Positions 45,563 through 54,872 of a stretch of 64,000 nucleotides of DNA are shown piece by piece. Position numbers and translations under genes: made by a program. Source of the stretch: Candidatus Omnitrophota bacterium (GTDB lineage Bacteria; Omnitrophota; Gorgyraeia; Zapsychrales; Zapsychraceae); NCBI GenBank assembly GCA_020632495.1, contig JACKFL010000005.1:1860001-1924000 (forward strand), given 5' to 3'. The stretch's first letter is position 1; each line of letters opens with the position of its first letter. A model generated the notes under the pieces. That model ran no database searches. It was given only the letters and a program-made list of their open reading frames with translations, and was not told the origin of the DNA.

Positions 45563-46870
45563 ATGAGTAACGCGGATTTAATGGATAGAATCGTATCACT
45601 TTGTAAACGAAGGGGATTTATCTTTCAATCCTCGGAGATTTACGGTGGCCTCGCCAATGCCTGGGATTACGGTCCCCTCGGCTCGGAACTCAAACGGAAC
45701 GTCAAAAACGCCTGGTGGCGCTGCGTTGTGCACAGTCGCGACGATATGGTAGGTTTGGATGCGGCGATCCTCATGCATCCGGACACCTGGAAAGCATCCG
45801 GTCATGCCGAGAATTTTACCGACCTGTTGGTTGACGACAAGGAAACCAAGAAACGTTACCGGTACGATCACCTCACTGAGGAAGAACGTGCCAAAGTCGG
45901 GACCCGCTACACCGAACCGCGTGAATTTAATTTGATGCTTCGGACGCAGTTGGGGGCGGTAGGCGATACCAGTGCCGAAGTGTACCTGCGACCGGAAACA
46001 GCCCAGGGCATATTCGTTAACTTTAAGAATGTCCTCGATTCGACCAGCCGGCGCCTGCCCTTCGGGATCGCCCAGATCGGAAAGTCCTTTCGCAATGAGA
46101 TTACCGCCGGGAATTTTGTGTTCCGGATGCGTGAGTTTGAGCAGATGGAAATCGAGTATTTCACGACGGCGGAAGATTCCGAGGCCTGTTATGAACGCTG
46201 GATTCAGGAGCGTTTTCAGTGGTACCTCGATCACGGCATCCGGGCGGACAACCTCAAGCTGCGTCCGCACGGGGAAGATGAACTGGCCCATTACGCCAAA
46301 GGCTGTACGGACGTGGAATACCGGTTTCCTTTCGGTTGGGCCGAACTCGAGGGGATCGCCAATCGGACCGACTACGATCTCAAACAGCACGCGGAGCTTT
46401 CCGGCAAGGACCTCCGCTACCACGACAAGATCACCAACGAGCGCTTTTTTCCGTATGTGATCGAGCCTTCCGGCGGCGTTGACCGGGCCACTCTGGCTTT
46501 CCTGGCAGATGCTTATCATGAAGAAGAGGTGGAAGGCCGGCCGCGCGTGGTCCTCAAGCTGCACCGTGATTTGGCGCCGACCAAAGTGGCGGTCTTACCG
46601 CTGCTGAAGAAGAACGCTGATATCGTGACCTTGGCCAAGAATATCAAGACGGATCTTCTCAAGAGCGTGACCTGCGTGTACGACGATACGGCCGCCATCG
46701 GCAAGCTTTACCGCCGGCAGGATGAGGTGGGGACTTTCTATTGCGTTACGGTCGACGTCGAATCTTTGGAGGACAAGCAAGTCACGGTCCGCGAACGCGA
46801 CACCATGCAGCAGCAACGCATAGCCGTTGATCAGCTGAAAAATTTCATCAATGATAAATTTTCTCATTAA
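45563..46870 (+). CDS. glyQS: glycyl-tRNA synthetase, dimeric (eukaryote/archaeal-like) type
   Basis: A 435-residue single-chain class II GlyRS. Start MSNADLMDRIVSLCKRRGF, SEIYGGLANAWDYGPLG, motif 2 region IGKSFRNEITAGNF, and motif 3 SGGVDRATLAFL are the alpha2-type enzyme, not the bacterial GlyQ+GlyS alpha2beta2 type. A C-terminal anticodon-binding domain starts near 335. The zinc-ribbon cysteines some bacterial members carry before EPREFNLM are absent. Twenty-six nt before ppdK, with AGGAAAGG between them. Confidence 0.95.
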   Translation: MSNADLMDRIVSLCKRRGFIFQSSEIYGGLANAWDYGPLGSELKRNVKNAWWRCVVHSRDDMVGLDAAILMHPDTWKASGHAENFTDLLVDDKETKKRYRYDHLTEEERAKVGTRYTEPREFNLMLRTQLGAVGDTSAEVYLRPETAQGIFVNFKNVLDSTSRRLPFGIAQIGKSFRNEITAGNFVFRMREFEQMEIEYFTTAEDSEACYERWIQERFQWYLDHGIRADNLKLRPHGEDELAHYAKGCTDVEYRFPFGWAELEGIANRTDYDLKQHAELSGKDLRYHDKITNERFFPYVIEPSGGVDRATLAFLADAYHEEEVEGRPRVVLKLHRDLAPTKVAVLPLLKKNADIVTLAKNIKTDLLKSVTCVYDDTAAIGKLYRRQDEVGTFYCVTVDVESLEDKQVTVRERDTMQQQRIAVDQLKNFINDKFSH

Positions 46871-46896
46871 ACACACTTAGGAAAGGTAGTCTAAAA

Positions 46897-49617
46897 ATGG
46901 CAACGAAGTATGTGTATTTCTTCGGCAACGGCAAGGCCGAAGGTCAAGCGACGATGAAGGAACTTCTGGGCGGTAAAGGGGCGAATTTGGCCGAGATGTC
47001 ATCGATCGGAGTGCCGGTTCCGCCGGGATTTACGATCGCCACATCCGTGTGTGAATACTACTACTCCCACGGTGAGAAAAAACCGTCTACCTTGGACGCC
47101 GAAATCGACAAGAATATCGCCAAGCTCGAAAAATCTATGGGCGCCACTTTCGGCGACAAGAAGAACCCGCTGCTGGTCTCGGTCCGCTCCGGCGCCGCGC
47201 AATCCATGCCGGGGATGATGGACACCGTACTCAATCTCGGGCTCAATGACGCCGCCGTTGAAGGTTTGGCCAAGAAGACGGGAAACGAGCGCATGGCATG
47301 GGATTCCTACCGTCGCTTCATCAACATGTTCGGTGACGTTTGTATGGAAGTCCATCACGATCATTTTGAGCATGAATTGTCGCGTATCAAAAAGAAGTAC
47401 AATCGCGCTTTGGACACCGATCTGACCACCGCCGAGTTGAAGGAAGTGGTTGCGGCTTACAAAAAAGTCTACAAGAGCCACGTCGGAAAGGACTTTCCGA
47501 CCGAAGCCCGCGAGCAGCTCACGCATGCCATCAATGCGGTTATCCGATCCTGGAACGCGCCGCGCGCCATCGCTTACCGTGACATTAACAAGCTGCGTGG
47601 ACTGAAGGGGACCGGCGTCAATGTTCAGGCCATGGCCTTCGGAAACATGGGTGAGTCTTCCGGGACCGGCGTGGCCTTCACGCGCAACCCGGCCGACGGT
47701 ACCATCGAATTTTACGGAGAGTACCTGGTGAATGCGCAGGGTGAGGACGTTGTGGCCGGTATCCGGACTCCCGAACCGATCGCCACACTCAAGAAGCGTA
47801 TGCCTAAAATTTACGAAGAGTTGGATAAGATCCGGCACAAATTGGAGAAGCATTACAAGGACATGCAGGACGTCGAATTCACCATCCAGGAAGGGAAGCT
47901 TTATATGTTGCAGACGCGCAACGGAAAGCGGACCGGATTGGCTGCGATCAAGATTGCCGTGGATATGGTTAAGGAAGGATTGATCGACGAGAAGACGGCC
48001 TTGAGCCGCATCGACGGTGAGCAGCTCAACCAGTTATTGTTCCCGATCTTCGATCCGAAGTCCAAGCAAGCGGCCCTCCGGGACAACCGGTTGTTGGCCA
48101 AAGGATTGCCTGCCGGACCGGGAGCAGCCAGCGGACTGATCGTGTTTACAGCCGATGACGCCGTGAAGTGGGCGGCCAAGGGTGAGAAGGTGATCCTCGT
48201 GCGCAAGGAAACATCGCCGGAAGATGTCAGCGGGATGTGGGCTGCGCAGGCGATTCTGACGTCTACAGGCGGGATGACCTCTCACGCGGCGGTCGTTGCC
48301 CGCGGATGGGGCAAGTGCTGCGTCGTCGGTTGCGGGGCGCTGGACATCGACTACAAGAAGAAAACCATCAAAGTCGGCAGCCGGACCGTTAAGGAAGGTC
48401 AGGAGATCTCGATCGACGGCAGCACCGGTGAAGTGATGCTCGGATATGTCGAGACCTCGGCCTCTCCGGTTGTGTCCGGTGTTGTGGACGGAAATAAGAA
48501 GGCCATGAACCATCCGCTGTGTAAACAGTATCTGGAATTGATGAAGTGGGCCGATAAATACCGCAAGATCAATGTGCGGACGAACGCCGATTCCCCCAAG
48601 GATACCGTCAATGCCCGTAAGCTGGGCGCTGAGGGGATCGGGCTGTGCCGCACCGAGCACATGTTCTTCGAAGGGGACCGCATTTGGGCGATCCGCGAGA
48701 TGATCCTCGCCTCGGATGAGGCCGGTCGCGAGAAGGCGCTGGCCAAACTGCTGCCGTTCCAACGCAAGGATTTTGAAGGGATCTTCAAGGCGATGGACGG
48801 CCACCCGGTCACCATCCGCCTGTTGGATCCGCCGTTGCACGAGTTCCTGCCGCACGACAAGACCGGGCAGGCCGAAATGGCCAAACGCCTGGGGACTTCC
48901 GTCAACGTCGTTAAGCGTAAGGTCGAGGCCCTGCACGAATTCAATCCGATGCTCGGTCACCGCGGCTGCCGCCTGTCGATCACCTATCCCGAGATTTGCA
49001 AGATGCAAGTCACGGCGATTATCGAAGCGGCCTGTAACGTGGCCAAGAAAGGCGTTAAGGTAATTCCGGAGATTATGATCCCGTTGATCGGGACTGATCA
49101 GGAATTCCAGATTCTGGCGGATTTGACGCGCAAGACCGCCGACGCCATCATTCAGGAAAAGAAATCCAAGATCAAGTATCTCGTCGGAACTATGATGGAA
49201 ATTCCGCGGGCGACGCTGGTTGCCGACAAGGTGGCGGCCGACGCGGAATTCTTCTCCTTCGGGACCAATGACCTGACCCAGATGACCTTCGGATACAGCC
49301 GGGACGATATCGGCTCATTCCTGCCAGAGTATCTGCAAAAGAAGATCCTCCCCGAGGATCCCTTTGCGTCGATCGATCAGGAAGGCGTGGGCCAACTGGT
49401 GCGGACCGGCGTCGAGCGCGGCCGCGCTTCCCGGCGTGACCTGAAATGCGGCGTCTGCGGCGAGCACGGCGGGGATCAGGATTCCGTGAAATTCTTCGCT
49501 AAAGTGGGGCTAAACTACGTCAGCTGTTCACCGTACCGCGTGCCGGTGGCGCGCTTGGCCGCGGCTCAAGCCGCGATCGAGGCGAACGGCGGTAAGAAAC
49601 AGGCAAAGAAAAAGTAG
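46897..49617 (+). CDS. ppdK: pyruvate, phosphate dikinase
   Basis: A 906-residue full-length PPDK interconverting pyruvate + ATP + Pi and PEP + AMP + PPi. N-terminal ATP-grasp (GGKGANLAEM, VSVRSGAAQSMPGMMDTVLN), phosphohistidine swivel TGGMTSHAAVVARG with His463, and PEP/pyruvate TIM barrel with CGVCGEHGGD (catalytic Cys854) and SFGTNDLTQMTFG. Nothing is missing. It is cytoplasmic, in contrast to the exported PEP-synthase-like giant at 8983, so both forms of the fold coexist. Four nt before the sigma factor gene. Confidence 0.98.
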   Translation: MATKYVYFFGNGKAEGQATMKELLGGKGANLAEMSSIGVPVPPGFTIATSVCEYYYSHGEKKPSTLDAEIDKNIAKLEKSMGATFGDKKNPLLVSVRSGAAQSMPGMMDTVLNLGLNDAAVEGLAKKTGNERMAWDSYRRFINMFGDVCMEVHHDHFEHELSRIKKKYNRALDTDLTTAELKEVVAAYKKVYKSHVGKDFPTEAREQLTHAINAVIRSWNAPRAIAYRDINKLRGLKGTGVNVQAMAFGNMGESSGTGVAFTRNPADGTIEFYGEYLVNAQGEDVVAGIRTPEPIATLKKRMPKIYEELDKIRHKLEKHYKDMQDVEFTIQEGKLYMLQTRNGKRTGLAAIKIAVDMVKEGLIDEKTALSRIDGEQLNQLLFPIFDPKSKQAALRDNRLLAKGLPAGPGAASGLIVFTADDAVKWAAKGEKVILVRKETSPEDVSGMWAAQAILTSTGGMTSHAAVVARGWGKCCVVGCGALDIDYKKKTIKVGSRTVKEGQEISIDGSTGEVMLGYVETSASPVVSGVVDGNKKAMNHPLCKQYLELMKWADKYRKINVRTNADSPKDTVNARKLGAEGIGLCRTEHMFFEGDRIWAIREMILASDEAGREKALAKLLPFQRKDFEGIFKAMDGHPVTIRLLDPPLHEFLPHDKTGQAEMAKRLGTSVNVVKRKVEALHEFNPMLGHRGCRLSITYPEICKMQVTAIIEAACNVAKKGVKVIPEIMIPLIGTDQEFQILADLTRKTADAIIQEKKSKIKYLVGTMMEIPRATLVADKVAADAEFFSFGTNDLTQMTFGYSRDDIGSFLPEYLQKKILPEDPFASIDQEGVGQLVRTGVERGRASRRDLKCGVCGEHGGDQDSVKFFAKVGLNYVSCSPYRVPVARLAAAQAAIEANGGKKQAKKK

Positions 49618-49621
49618 GTAT

Positions 49622-50446
49622 ATGACAGATCCTATCAAAGCATACTTGAAGGACGTGCGTCCGATCCCGTTGCTGACAGCGGAAGAGGAAGTTGACCTCG
49701 CCCGCAAAGTTCAGAAAGGCGATAGGGAAGCGCGTGACAAGATGATCCGCTCTAATCTGCGTTTGGTGATCAGTATTGCCAAGCGTTATATCAATCTCGG
49801 TGTTCCCCTCAGCGACCTGATCGAAGAGGGGAACATCGGGTTGATGAAGAGTGTGGAAAAGTTTGATCCCGAAAAGGGGTTCCGGTTTTCCACGTACGCC
49901 GCCTGGTGGATTAAGCAGGGGATATCGCGGGCCATCATCGACCAGGGAAAAATGATCCGGGTCCCGGTCTACATGAACGAAGATATCCTCAAGTACAAAA
50001 AAGTGGTTGAAAAGCTGACCCACCAGTACAAGCGCAAACCCCGCATCGGGGAGATTGCCAAAAAGCTCAAGGTAACCGTGGACAAAGTCCGTGAGCTGGA
50101 AAATTCAATCGCCAAGATGTCCAGCCTCGACGCGCCGATCGGCGAGGACGGTGACGGTCAGGTGAAAGACATTATCGAAGACCAGAATATCGTCTCTCCG
50201 GATGAAGAGCTGGAAAAGTTCTTCAATAAGGAGCGTGCCAAGGGATTTCTGGAGCTCCTCAATGAGCGTGAGCGCCGCATTCTGGAAATGCGCTACGGTT
50301 TGTTGGACGGCGAGGCGCGGACCCTGGCGGAAATCGCCAAGGAATTAGGCATCTCCCGCGAGCGTGTCCGTCAGATCGAAGCCGGTACCATCAAGAAAAT
50401 CCGTCAGATCATCGAACAAAAAGAAAAGAATCACGACATTGAATAG
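49622..50446 (+). CDS. RpoD/RpoS-type sigma-70 factor
   Basis: A 274-residue sigma factor with region 1.2 (DPIKAYLKDVRPIPLLTAEE), region 2 (RLVISIAKRYINLGVPLSDL, then GFRFSTYAAWWIKQGISRAI), region 3 and region 4 (LAEIAKELGISRERVRQIEA). Region 1.1 is absent. Could be the main sigma or an alternative one; it differs from typical RpoD by its small size. Starts 4 nt after ppdK and overlaps the next gene by 8 nt. Confidence 0.9.
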   Translation: MTDPIKAYLKDVRPIPLLTAEEEVDLARKVQKGDREARDKMIRSNLRLVISIAKRYINLGVPLSDLIEEGNIGLMKSVEKFDPEKGFRFSTYAAWWIKQGISRAIIDQGKMIRVPVYMNEDILKYKKVVEKLTHQYKRKPRIGEIAKKLKVTVDKVRELENSIAKMSSLDAPIGEDGDGQVKDIIEDQNIVSPDEELEKFFNKERAKGFLELLNERERRILEMRYGLLDGEARTLAEIAKELGISRERVRQIEAGTIKKIRQIIEQKEKNHDIE

Positions 50447-51305
50447 AAAGAAGCGAAAACCGACGTTTGTTCTGGTCATCCCCCGGTTCGAGGATATCTT
50501 TCACTCCTACTATGCCGGTGAGATCATCCGGGGCGTCAGCCTTTCCGCCAGCCGCCTGCGGGCCGATTATCTGATTCATATCGTTGACCGGGGGGAACAC
50601 AAAGGCTGGCTGGATTCCAGTCTCATGGACCGCAAGTTTATTGACGGCATCTTGTTCGCGGATATCGACAACGACGTCAATGTGGTCAAGAATGCCATCC
50701 GCCGCGGGATGCCGTGCATGGTTCTCAACAATATTCTCGACGAGCCTATCAACTACGTGGCCGTGGATAATTGGACGGCGGCGTATAACATCGTGAAGTT
50801 CTTTCACCGTCAGGGCCATTCCGAGATAGCCACCATTGCCGGTGATGTATCAACGCAGGCCGGATTGAAGCGGCTGGAGGGATTCCGCGAGGCATTGGCG
50901 GAGTTGGATATCAAGACTCCGCGCACCTATATTACCTTCGGTGACTTTTTGCGGACCCCGGCCCGAACGGCGGCGAAGAAATTGTTGAATTTAAAAAGGC
51001 GGCCGACGGCCATTTTTGCCGCCTCCGATGTGATGGCGCTGGAACTGTGCCACGTGGCGCAGGAAATGGGCCTGCGCATCCCCGAAGATCTTTCGGTCGT
51101 CGGATTCGACGACAACCCCCTGATCCAGAGCTCGTCGTTTCCGTTGACAACCGTATCCCAGCCCCTGACCGAGATGGGGCGGATCGGCGCCGAGAAACTT
51201 TTCCAAATCACGCGCGGTAAATTGCAGCTTCCCTACAAGGAAATCCTGCCGACAAAACTCATGCAGCGCAAAACAACGAAAAAGGTGACCAGCGATGACA
51301 GCTGA
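50439..51305 (+). CDS. LacI-type effector-binding domain without DNA-binding domain
   Basis: A roughly 288-residue periplasmic-binding-protein-like domain of the LacI/GalR family. The sequence starts directly with KKRKPTFVLVIPRFEDIF, the first strand of the core, and ends with classic blocks PTAIFAASDVMALEL, IPEDLSVVGFDD and TTVSQPLTEMG. The N-terminal HTH and hinge of LacI regulators are absent. The start is placed at TTG 50439, which overlaps the sigma stop by 8 nt and has no clear Shine-Dalgarno; a GTG at 50364 would only add 25 basic residues in another frame of the sigma gene. Likely a ligand sensor working with a partner protein. Confidence 0.8.
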   Translation: MNRKKRKPTFVLVIPRFEDIFHSYYAGEIIRGVSLSASRLRADYLIHIVDRGEHKGWLDSSLMDRKFIDGILFADIDNDVNVVKNAIRRGMPCMVLNNILDEPINYVAVDNWTAAYNIVKFFHRQGHSEIATIAGDVSTQAGLKRLEGFREALAELDIKTPRTYITFGDFLRTPARTAAKKLLNLKRRPTAIFAASDVMALELCHVAQEMGLRIPEDLSVVGFDDNPLIQSSSFPLTTVSQPLTEMGRIGAEKLFQITRGKLQLPYKEILPTKLMQRKTTKKVTSDDS

Positions 51306-51837
51306 CAAGAAGGCCGTAAAAGAAACGGAGCTCAAAGAGCACATCCGGGATATCCGTGATTTTCCCAAAGAGGGGATCGTATTTAAGGACATCACTACGT
51401 TGCTCAAGGACCGCCAGGCCTTCCGGAAGTCCGTGGACCTGCTGGCCGATAAATTTCGCGATACGGGTATTGACCAGGTTGTCGGCGTGGAGGCGCGGGG
51501 ATTTATTTTCGGCGCCGCGTTGGCGTATGCTTTGGGTGTCGGATTCGTCCCGGTGCGCAAAAAGGGGAAGCTGCCGGGCAAGACCCGCAGCGTAACGTAT
51601 ACCCTGGAGTACGGCGAGGACAGTCTGGAGATTCATGAGGATGCCATTACACCCGGAACCAGGGTCTTGATCGTCGATGACCTGCTGGCCACTGGTGGGA
51701 CTATCGAGGCCACGTCGAAGCTGATCGCCGCGCAAAAGGCCGAGGTGGCCGGAATCGCCTTTCTGATTGAATTACGCGAGCTTAAGGGTAAAGATAAACT
51801 TAAGGATTTTGAGGTCTATTCCGTCCTGAAGTACTAG
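51295..51837 (+). CDS. apt: adenine phosphoribosyltransferase
   Basis: A 180-residue purine salvage enzyme making AMP from adenine and PRPP. Start of fold IRDFPKEGIVFKDITTLL, DQVVGVEARGFIFGAALAYAL and the PRPP-binding motif VLIVDDLLATGGT (about residues 122-134) are diagnostic. Overlaps the preceding gene by 11 nt. Not to be confused with xanthine or hypoxanthine phosphoribosyltransferases, which lack this ARGF stretch. Confidence 0.95.
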   Translation: MTADKKAVKETELKEHIRDIRDFPKEGIVFKDITTLLKDRQAFRKSVDLLADKFRDTGIDQVVGVEARGFIFGAALAYALGVGFVPVRKKGKLPGKTRSVTYTLEYGEDSLEIHEDAITPGTRVLIVDDLLATGGTIEATSKLIAAQKAEVAGIAFLIELRELKGKDKLKDFEVYSVLKY

Positions 51838-51908
51838 GTTAGGCCTCCGCCTGAGAGCGCCTGCGCGGTAATGACTTGCGATTCGACCGCGCGGCGCCGT
51901 GGTTGAAC

Positions 51909-54350
51909 ATGAACGCAGGAAAATTTGTCACGGATTTATTGATCTGCCTTGCGCTGGCCGGCTGCGTGTTTGTCACGTTCAGTCCCGTCCTCCGGGCGGA
52001 TTTTTTGCAATGGGACGATCGAACGTATGTAACTGAGAACGAGGCGGTTTCCGCTCCGTTGGACAGTGACGGGCTGACGCGGATCCTGACGCAAAAGTCG
52101 ACACCCCAATATGTCCCGCTGACCGTATTGAGTTACGTAATCGACTACCGGCTCGGCGGCGACTCGCCAAGTATTTACCACGCCACCAATCTCTTCCTGC
52201 ATCTCCTTAATGTGCTGCTTGTCTATGCGCTGTCCCTTAGATTGGGTCTGCGTCCTTGGGCGGCGGCGTTGTCGGCGTTGCTCTTTGCCGTGCACCCATT
52301 GCGCGTCGAGACCGTGGCCTGGATCGCTCAGCGACGAATCCTGTTGTTTAGCCTTTGTTTTTTGGCCAGTTTTATCTTGTACGATTTCCGGCTGGTCGGA
52401 CTGCTGCGCAGTTCCGGTCGACTTCGGCAATGGGTCACATTGGTGGGGGCGCATCTCTTTGCTGTGCTGGGGATTTTAGCCCATCCGATGGCGCTGGGAC
52501 TTGTACCGGCGCTGCTTCTCCTGGACTGGTTTCGCGGCCGGCGCTTGAATGCCGCGGCGCTGGCAGAAAAAATTCCTCTAGCCTTAGTGCTGGGAAGCAT
52601 TGCCTACATCACTTTTGCGTCCACGGTTCGCGGGCTTTCCGTGCCGTTGGGGCAGGGGCTGCTGATCGGTGTCTGGACGTCCGCATACTACCTGAGGCAA
52701 TACTTGCTGCCTGTGGGGTTGGTTCCGATCGTTCGGATGCCGGGTCCGGTGTCACTGGCACAACCGGAATATTTGTTCAGTTTAGCTATCGTTGTGGTGG
52801 TTATCCTGGCCTTAATCCGTTTACGCCGGGATCGCTGGTTCCGGTTTGCCTGCGGTTTTTTTGCCTGTTCTCTGATCTTTCTGATCATCTTCGGGTCTGC
52901 GAAATCGTTAAGCTTTGCCGCCGACAGATTTATGTACCTGCCGGGATTGGGGTTTTCGTTGTTGGCCGGCCGGCTTGCCCAATGGATCTGCCTCGAAGCG
53001 AAGGCGGGCCGATGGCTGGTTATCTGCGGACGTGTGACCAGCATCGCCGGGCTCGCTGTCATCCTATGGATCTACGGTGTCCTGACCTATCGGCAAACGT
53101 ATGTCTGGCAAAACGATATCGCTCTGTGGCGGCACCAGTTGATGTCTTTTCCTGAGGAGCCGGTCGCCTTGAACGGGCTGGCCGTGGCGCTGCTGGCGCA
53201 GGATGATTTTCAGCAGGCCGTTGAAGGTTATCGCCAAATGGTCCGGGTGGCGGCCCAGGGCTATGAGCTGAATCTGGGCCAGGAGGAACTGGAGCAGGTG
53301 CGCCGGGTCAAGTACATCATCACGTTGATGCGGCGGGCCGAGGCCAGCGCTCCGGATTTGCCGAACGTTCCCTATCGCCTCGGACAATACTACCAATCCC
53401 TGGGGTTGTATCCCGACGCCGTGGCGAAATTCCGCCGGGCTGTTGAGATCGATCCGGGTTTTAAGGAGGTATACGTTGATTTGGGCGAAATCTATCTAAA
53501 TTTGAAGGACCTGGACAAGGCAGCCCTGGCCTTAAAGCAGTATTTCACGATTCCGCCAGTCAGAGAGTCGGACTATCTGCAGGTGGTCGAAACTTACGCC
53601 AAGTATCTCCGACGTCAACCGGACAATGTGGCCCTACAGTCGGGAATGTTCGATGTCATCAAGGCGTATGTCGACTTTGCCAATCGGCAGTCTTTGGGGG
53701 CGGAATCATATGTTAATTTAGGGCTGATCTACCTCCGTGTCGGTGATAGCGAGGCGGCCAAGCAGGCGCTTGGTCGAGCCTTGGAACTAAACCCGCACGA
53801 TATCAAGGCTTTATACTCATTGGGAGTTCTCATGATGGATGAGGGGGATCGGGGGGCGGCGCTCAAACACTTTGAACAAGTGGTCAAGCAGGATAAGCGG
53901 CATGCCGATGCCTTGGTAAGGCTCGGGGATATTTGCTACGGCCGCGGCGACATGCAGCAAGCCCGGAGCTATTACCGGCAGGCGATCGGCGTTGCACCCA
54001 GGCACGCTCAGGCTCATTTTAATTTGGGCTATACCTATGAGGAAGCCGGCCGTCTCAAAGAGGCGGTTTCCAATTACCGTCTCGCTCTGCGCGACGATCC
54101 GGGCAATGCCGAGGCGCATTTTAATTTGGGGAATGTCTATGTTCAGCAGGAAAATCTCGACGGGGCGATTGAGCAGTACCGGCAAACGGTGAGGTACAAT
54201 CCCGACCACATGGATGCCTGGGTCAATCTGGCCGTGACCAGTTTTAACGCGGGCCGGGTCCCGGAGGCCAGAAAATATCTTGAAGAGGCGGAGCTGCTCG
54301 GTTTTGATCCACCGGCTGAGATGAAGCGGCGGATGGGATCCGTTCGTTGA
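51909..54350 (+). CDS. GT-C membrane protein with C-terminal TPR repeats
   Basis: An 813-residue protein. The N-terminal half has about ten membrane segments; the first loop carries WDDRTYVTEN, the acidic motif shared by PMT/TMTC-like glycosyltransferases. From about residue 480 on there are roughly eight tetratricopeptide repeats (for example YQSLGLYPDAVAKFRRAVEI, YVNLGLIYLRVGDSEAAKQA, HFNLGYTYEEAGRLKEAVSN). The combination resembles TMTC/PMT-like O-mannosyltransferases. Substrate unknown. Start at ATG 51909 (MNAGKFV), since the upstream 11 codons lack hydrophobic character. Ends 8 nt before a tRNA gene. Confidence 0.82.
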   Translation: MNAGKFVTDLLICLALAGCVFVTFSPVLRADFLQWDDRTYVTENEAVSAPLDSDGLTRILTQKSTPQYVPLTVLSYVIDYRLGGDSPSIYHATNLFLHLLNVLLVYALSLRLGLRPWAAALSALLFAVHPLRVETVAWIAQRRILLFSLCFLASFILYDFRLVGLLRSSGRLRQWVTLVGAHLFAVLGILAHPMALGLVPALLLLDWFRGRRLNAAALAEKIPLALVLGSIAYITFASTVRGLSVPLGQGLLIGVWTSAYYLRQYLLPVGLVPIVRMPGPVSLAQPEYLFSLAIVVVVILALIRLRRDRWFRFACGFFACSLIFLIIFGSAKSLSFAADRFMYLPGLGFSLLAGRLAQWICLEAKAGRWLVICGRVTSIAGLAVILWIYGVLTYRQTYVWQNDIALWRHQLMSFPEEPVALNGLAVALLAQDDFQQAVEGYRQMVRVAAQGYELNLGQEELEQVRRVKYIITLMRRAEASAPDLPNVPYRLGQYYQSLGLYPDAVAKFRRAVEIDPGFKEVYVDLGEIYLNLKDLDKAALALKQYFTIPPVRESDYLQVVETYAKYLRRQPDNVALQSGMFDVIKAYVDFANRQSLGAESYVNLGLIYLRVGDSEAAKQALGRALELNPHDIKALYSLGVLMMDEGDRGAALKHFEQVVKQDKRHADALVRLGDICYGRGDMQQARSYYRQAIGVAPRHAQAHFNLGYTYEEAGRLKEAVSNYRLALRDDPGNAEAHFNLGNVYVQQENLDGAIEQYRQTVRYNPDHMDAWVNLAVTSFNAGRVPEARKYLEEAELLGFDPPAEMKRRMGSVR

Positions 54351-54358
54351 CGATTTTC

Positions 54359-54431
54359 GCGCCTATAGCTCAGATGGAAAGAGCACGGCCCTCCTAAGGC
54401 TGAGGGGGTGGTTCGAGTCCACCTAGGCGCA
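54359..54431 (+). tRNA. tRNA-Arg (anticodon CCT)
   Basis: A 73-nt cloverleaf: acceptor GCGCCTA/TAGGCGC, D arm GCTC/GAGC, anticodon stem CGGCC/GGCTG (one G-U pair) with loop CTCCTAA and anticodon CCT (reads AGG), T arm GGTGG-TTCGAGT-CCACC, discriminator A at 54431. CCA is not encoded. It begins 8 nt after the TPR gene stop. The 140 nt after it show no further RNA gene. Confidence 0.95.
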
Positions 54432-54573
54432 TTTTCTTTCTTCAGGGGGCAAAGTCCTTGCGCTAGCGGTACTAACCGGAAGACTTGAACCGGGAGCCGC
54501 CCAGTTTTTCCATATGCTTGAGAATAAATGTTTTATATAGTGAAGAGCGGCAACAAAAAAAGTCATATATATA

Positions 54574-54602
54574 TTGACACTGCTGTGGGGCTATGGTAAA
54601 AA
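54574..54602 (+). promoter_or_regulatory. possible porin promoter
   Basis: Perfect TTGACA (54574-54579), 17-nt spacer and TAAAAA (54597-54602). TCTTATAGTGTA at 54772-54783 repeats a 12-nt stretch seen in front of the giant gene. The whole 54432-54872 gap is AT-rich with no convincing gene; the 72-codon frame inside it starts in the -35 box and is not believed. Confidence 0.4.
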
Positions 54603-54872
54603 GTCCAATAAATGCTTAACTGTTTCGGTGTGTCCCGGCGTGTCGCTATTTGGTACGGATTGTGCCGTTGCGCCTCGGATAGCCAAAACAAAACCAGTGA
54701 CGATTCAAATCTGGAATAAGAAAGGGGGGATGGTAAAAATAACTATTTGGAGTCGTCGTTTATACTGGTCATCTTATAGTGTAAAAACCTAGATCACACC
54801 CAATTCACGCATCTAGTTGACCATATGGTTAAAGTTCTTTTGTATGTTTACTCTACTTTTCGGAGGAGAAAA

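Noticed and set aside
50364..50438. Upstream extension of the LacI-type gene as a hidden HTH
   Set aside because: Its 25 residues are simply basic (MSVRSKPVPSRKSVRSSNKK) in another frame of the sigma factor gene, with no helix-turn-helix pattern.
54574..54792. 72-codon plus-strand frame in the gap before the porin
   Set aside because: It begins inside a good -35 box, has no Shine-Dalgarno sequence and gives a protein with no recognisable character; the region is better read as promoter and leader.
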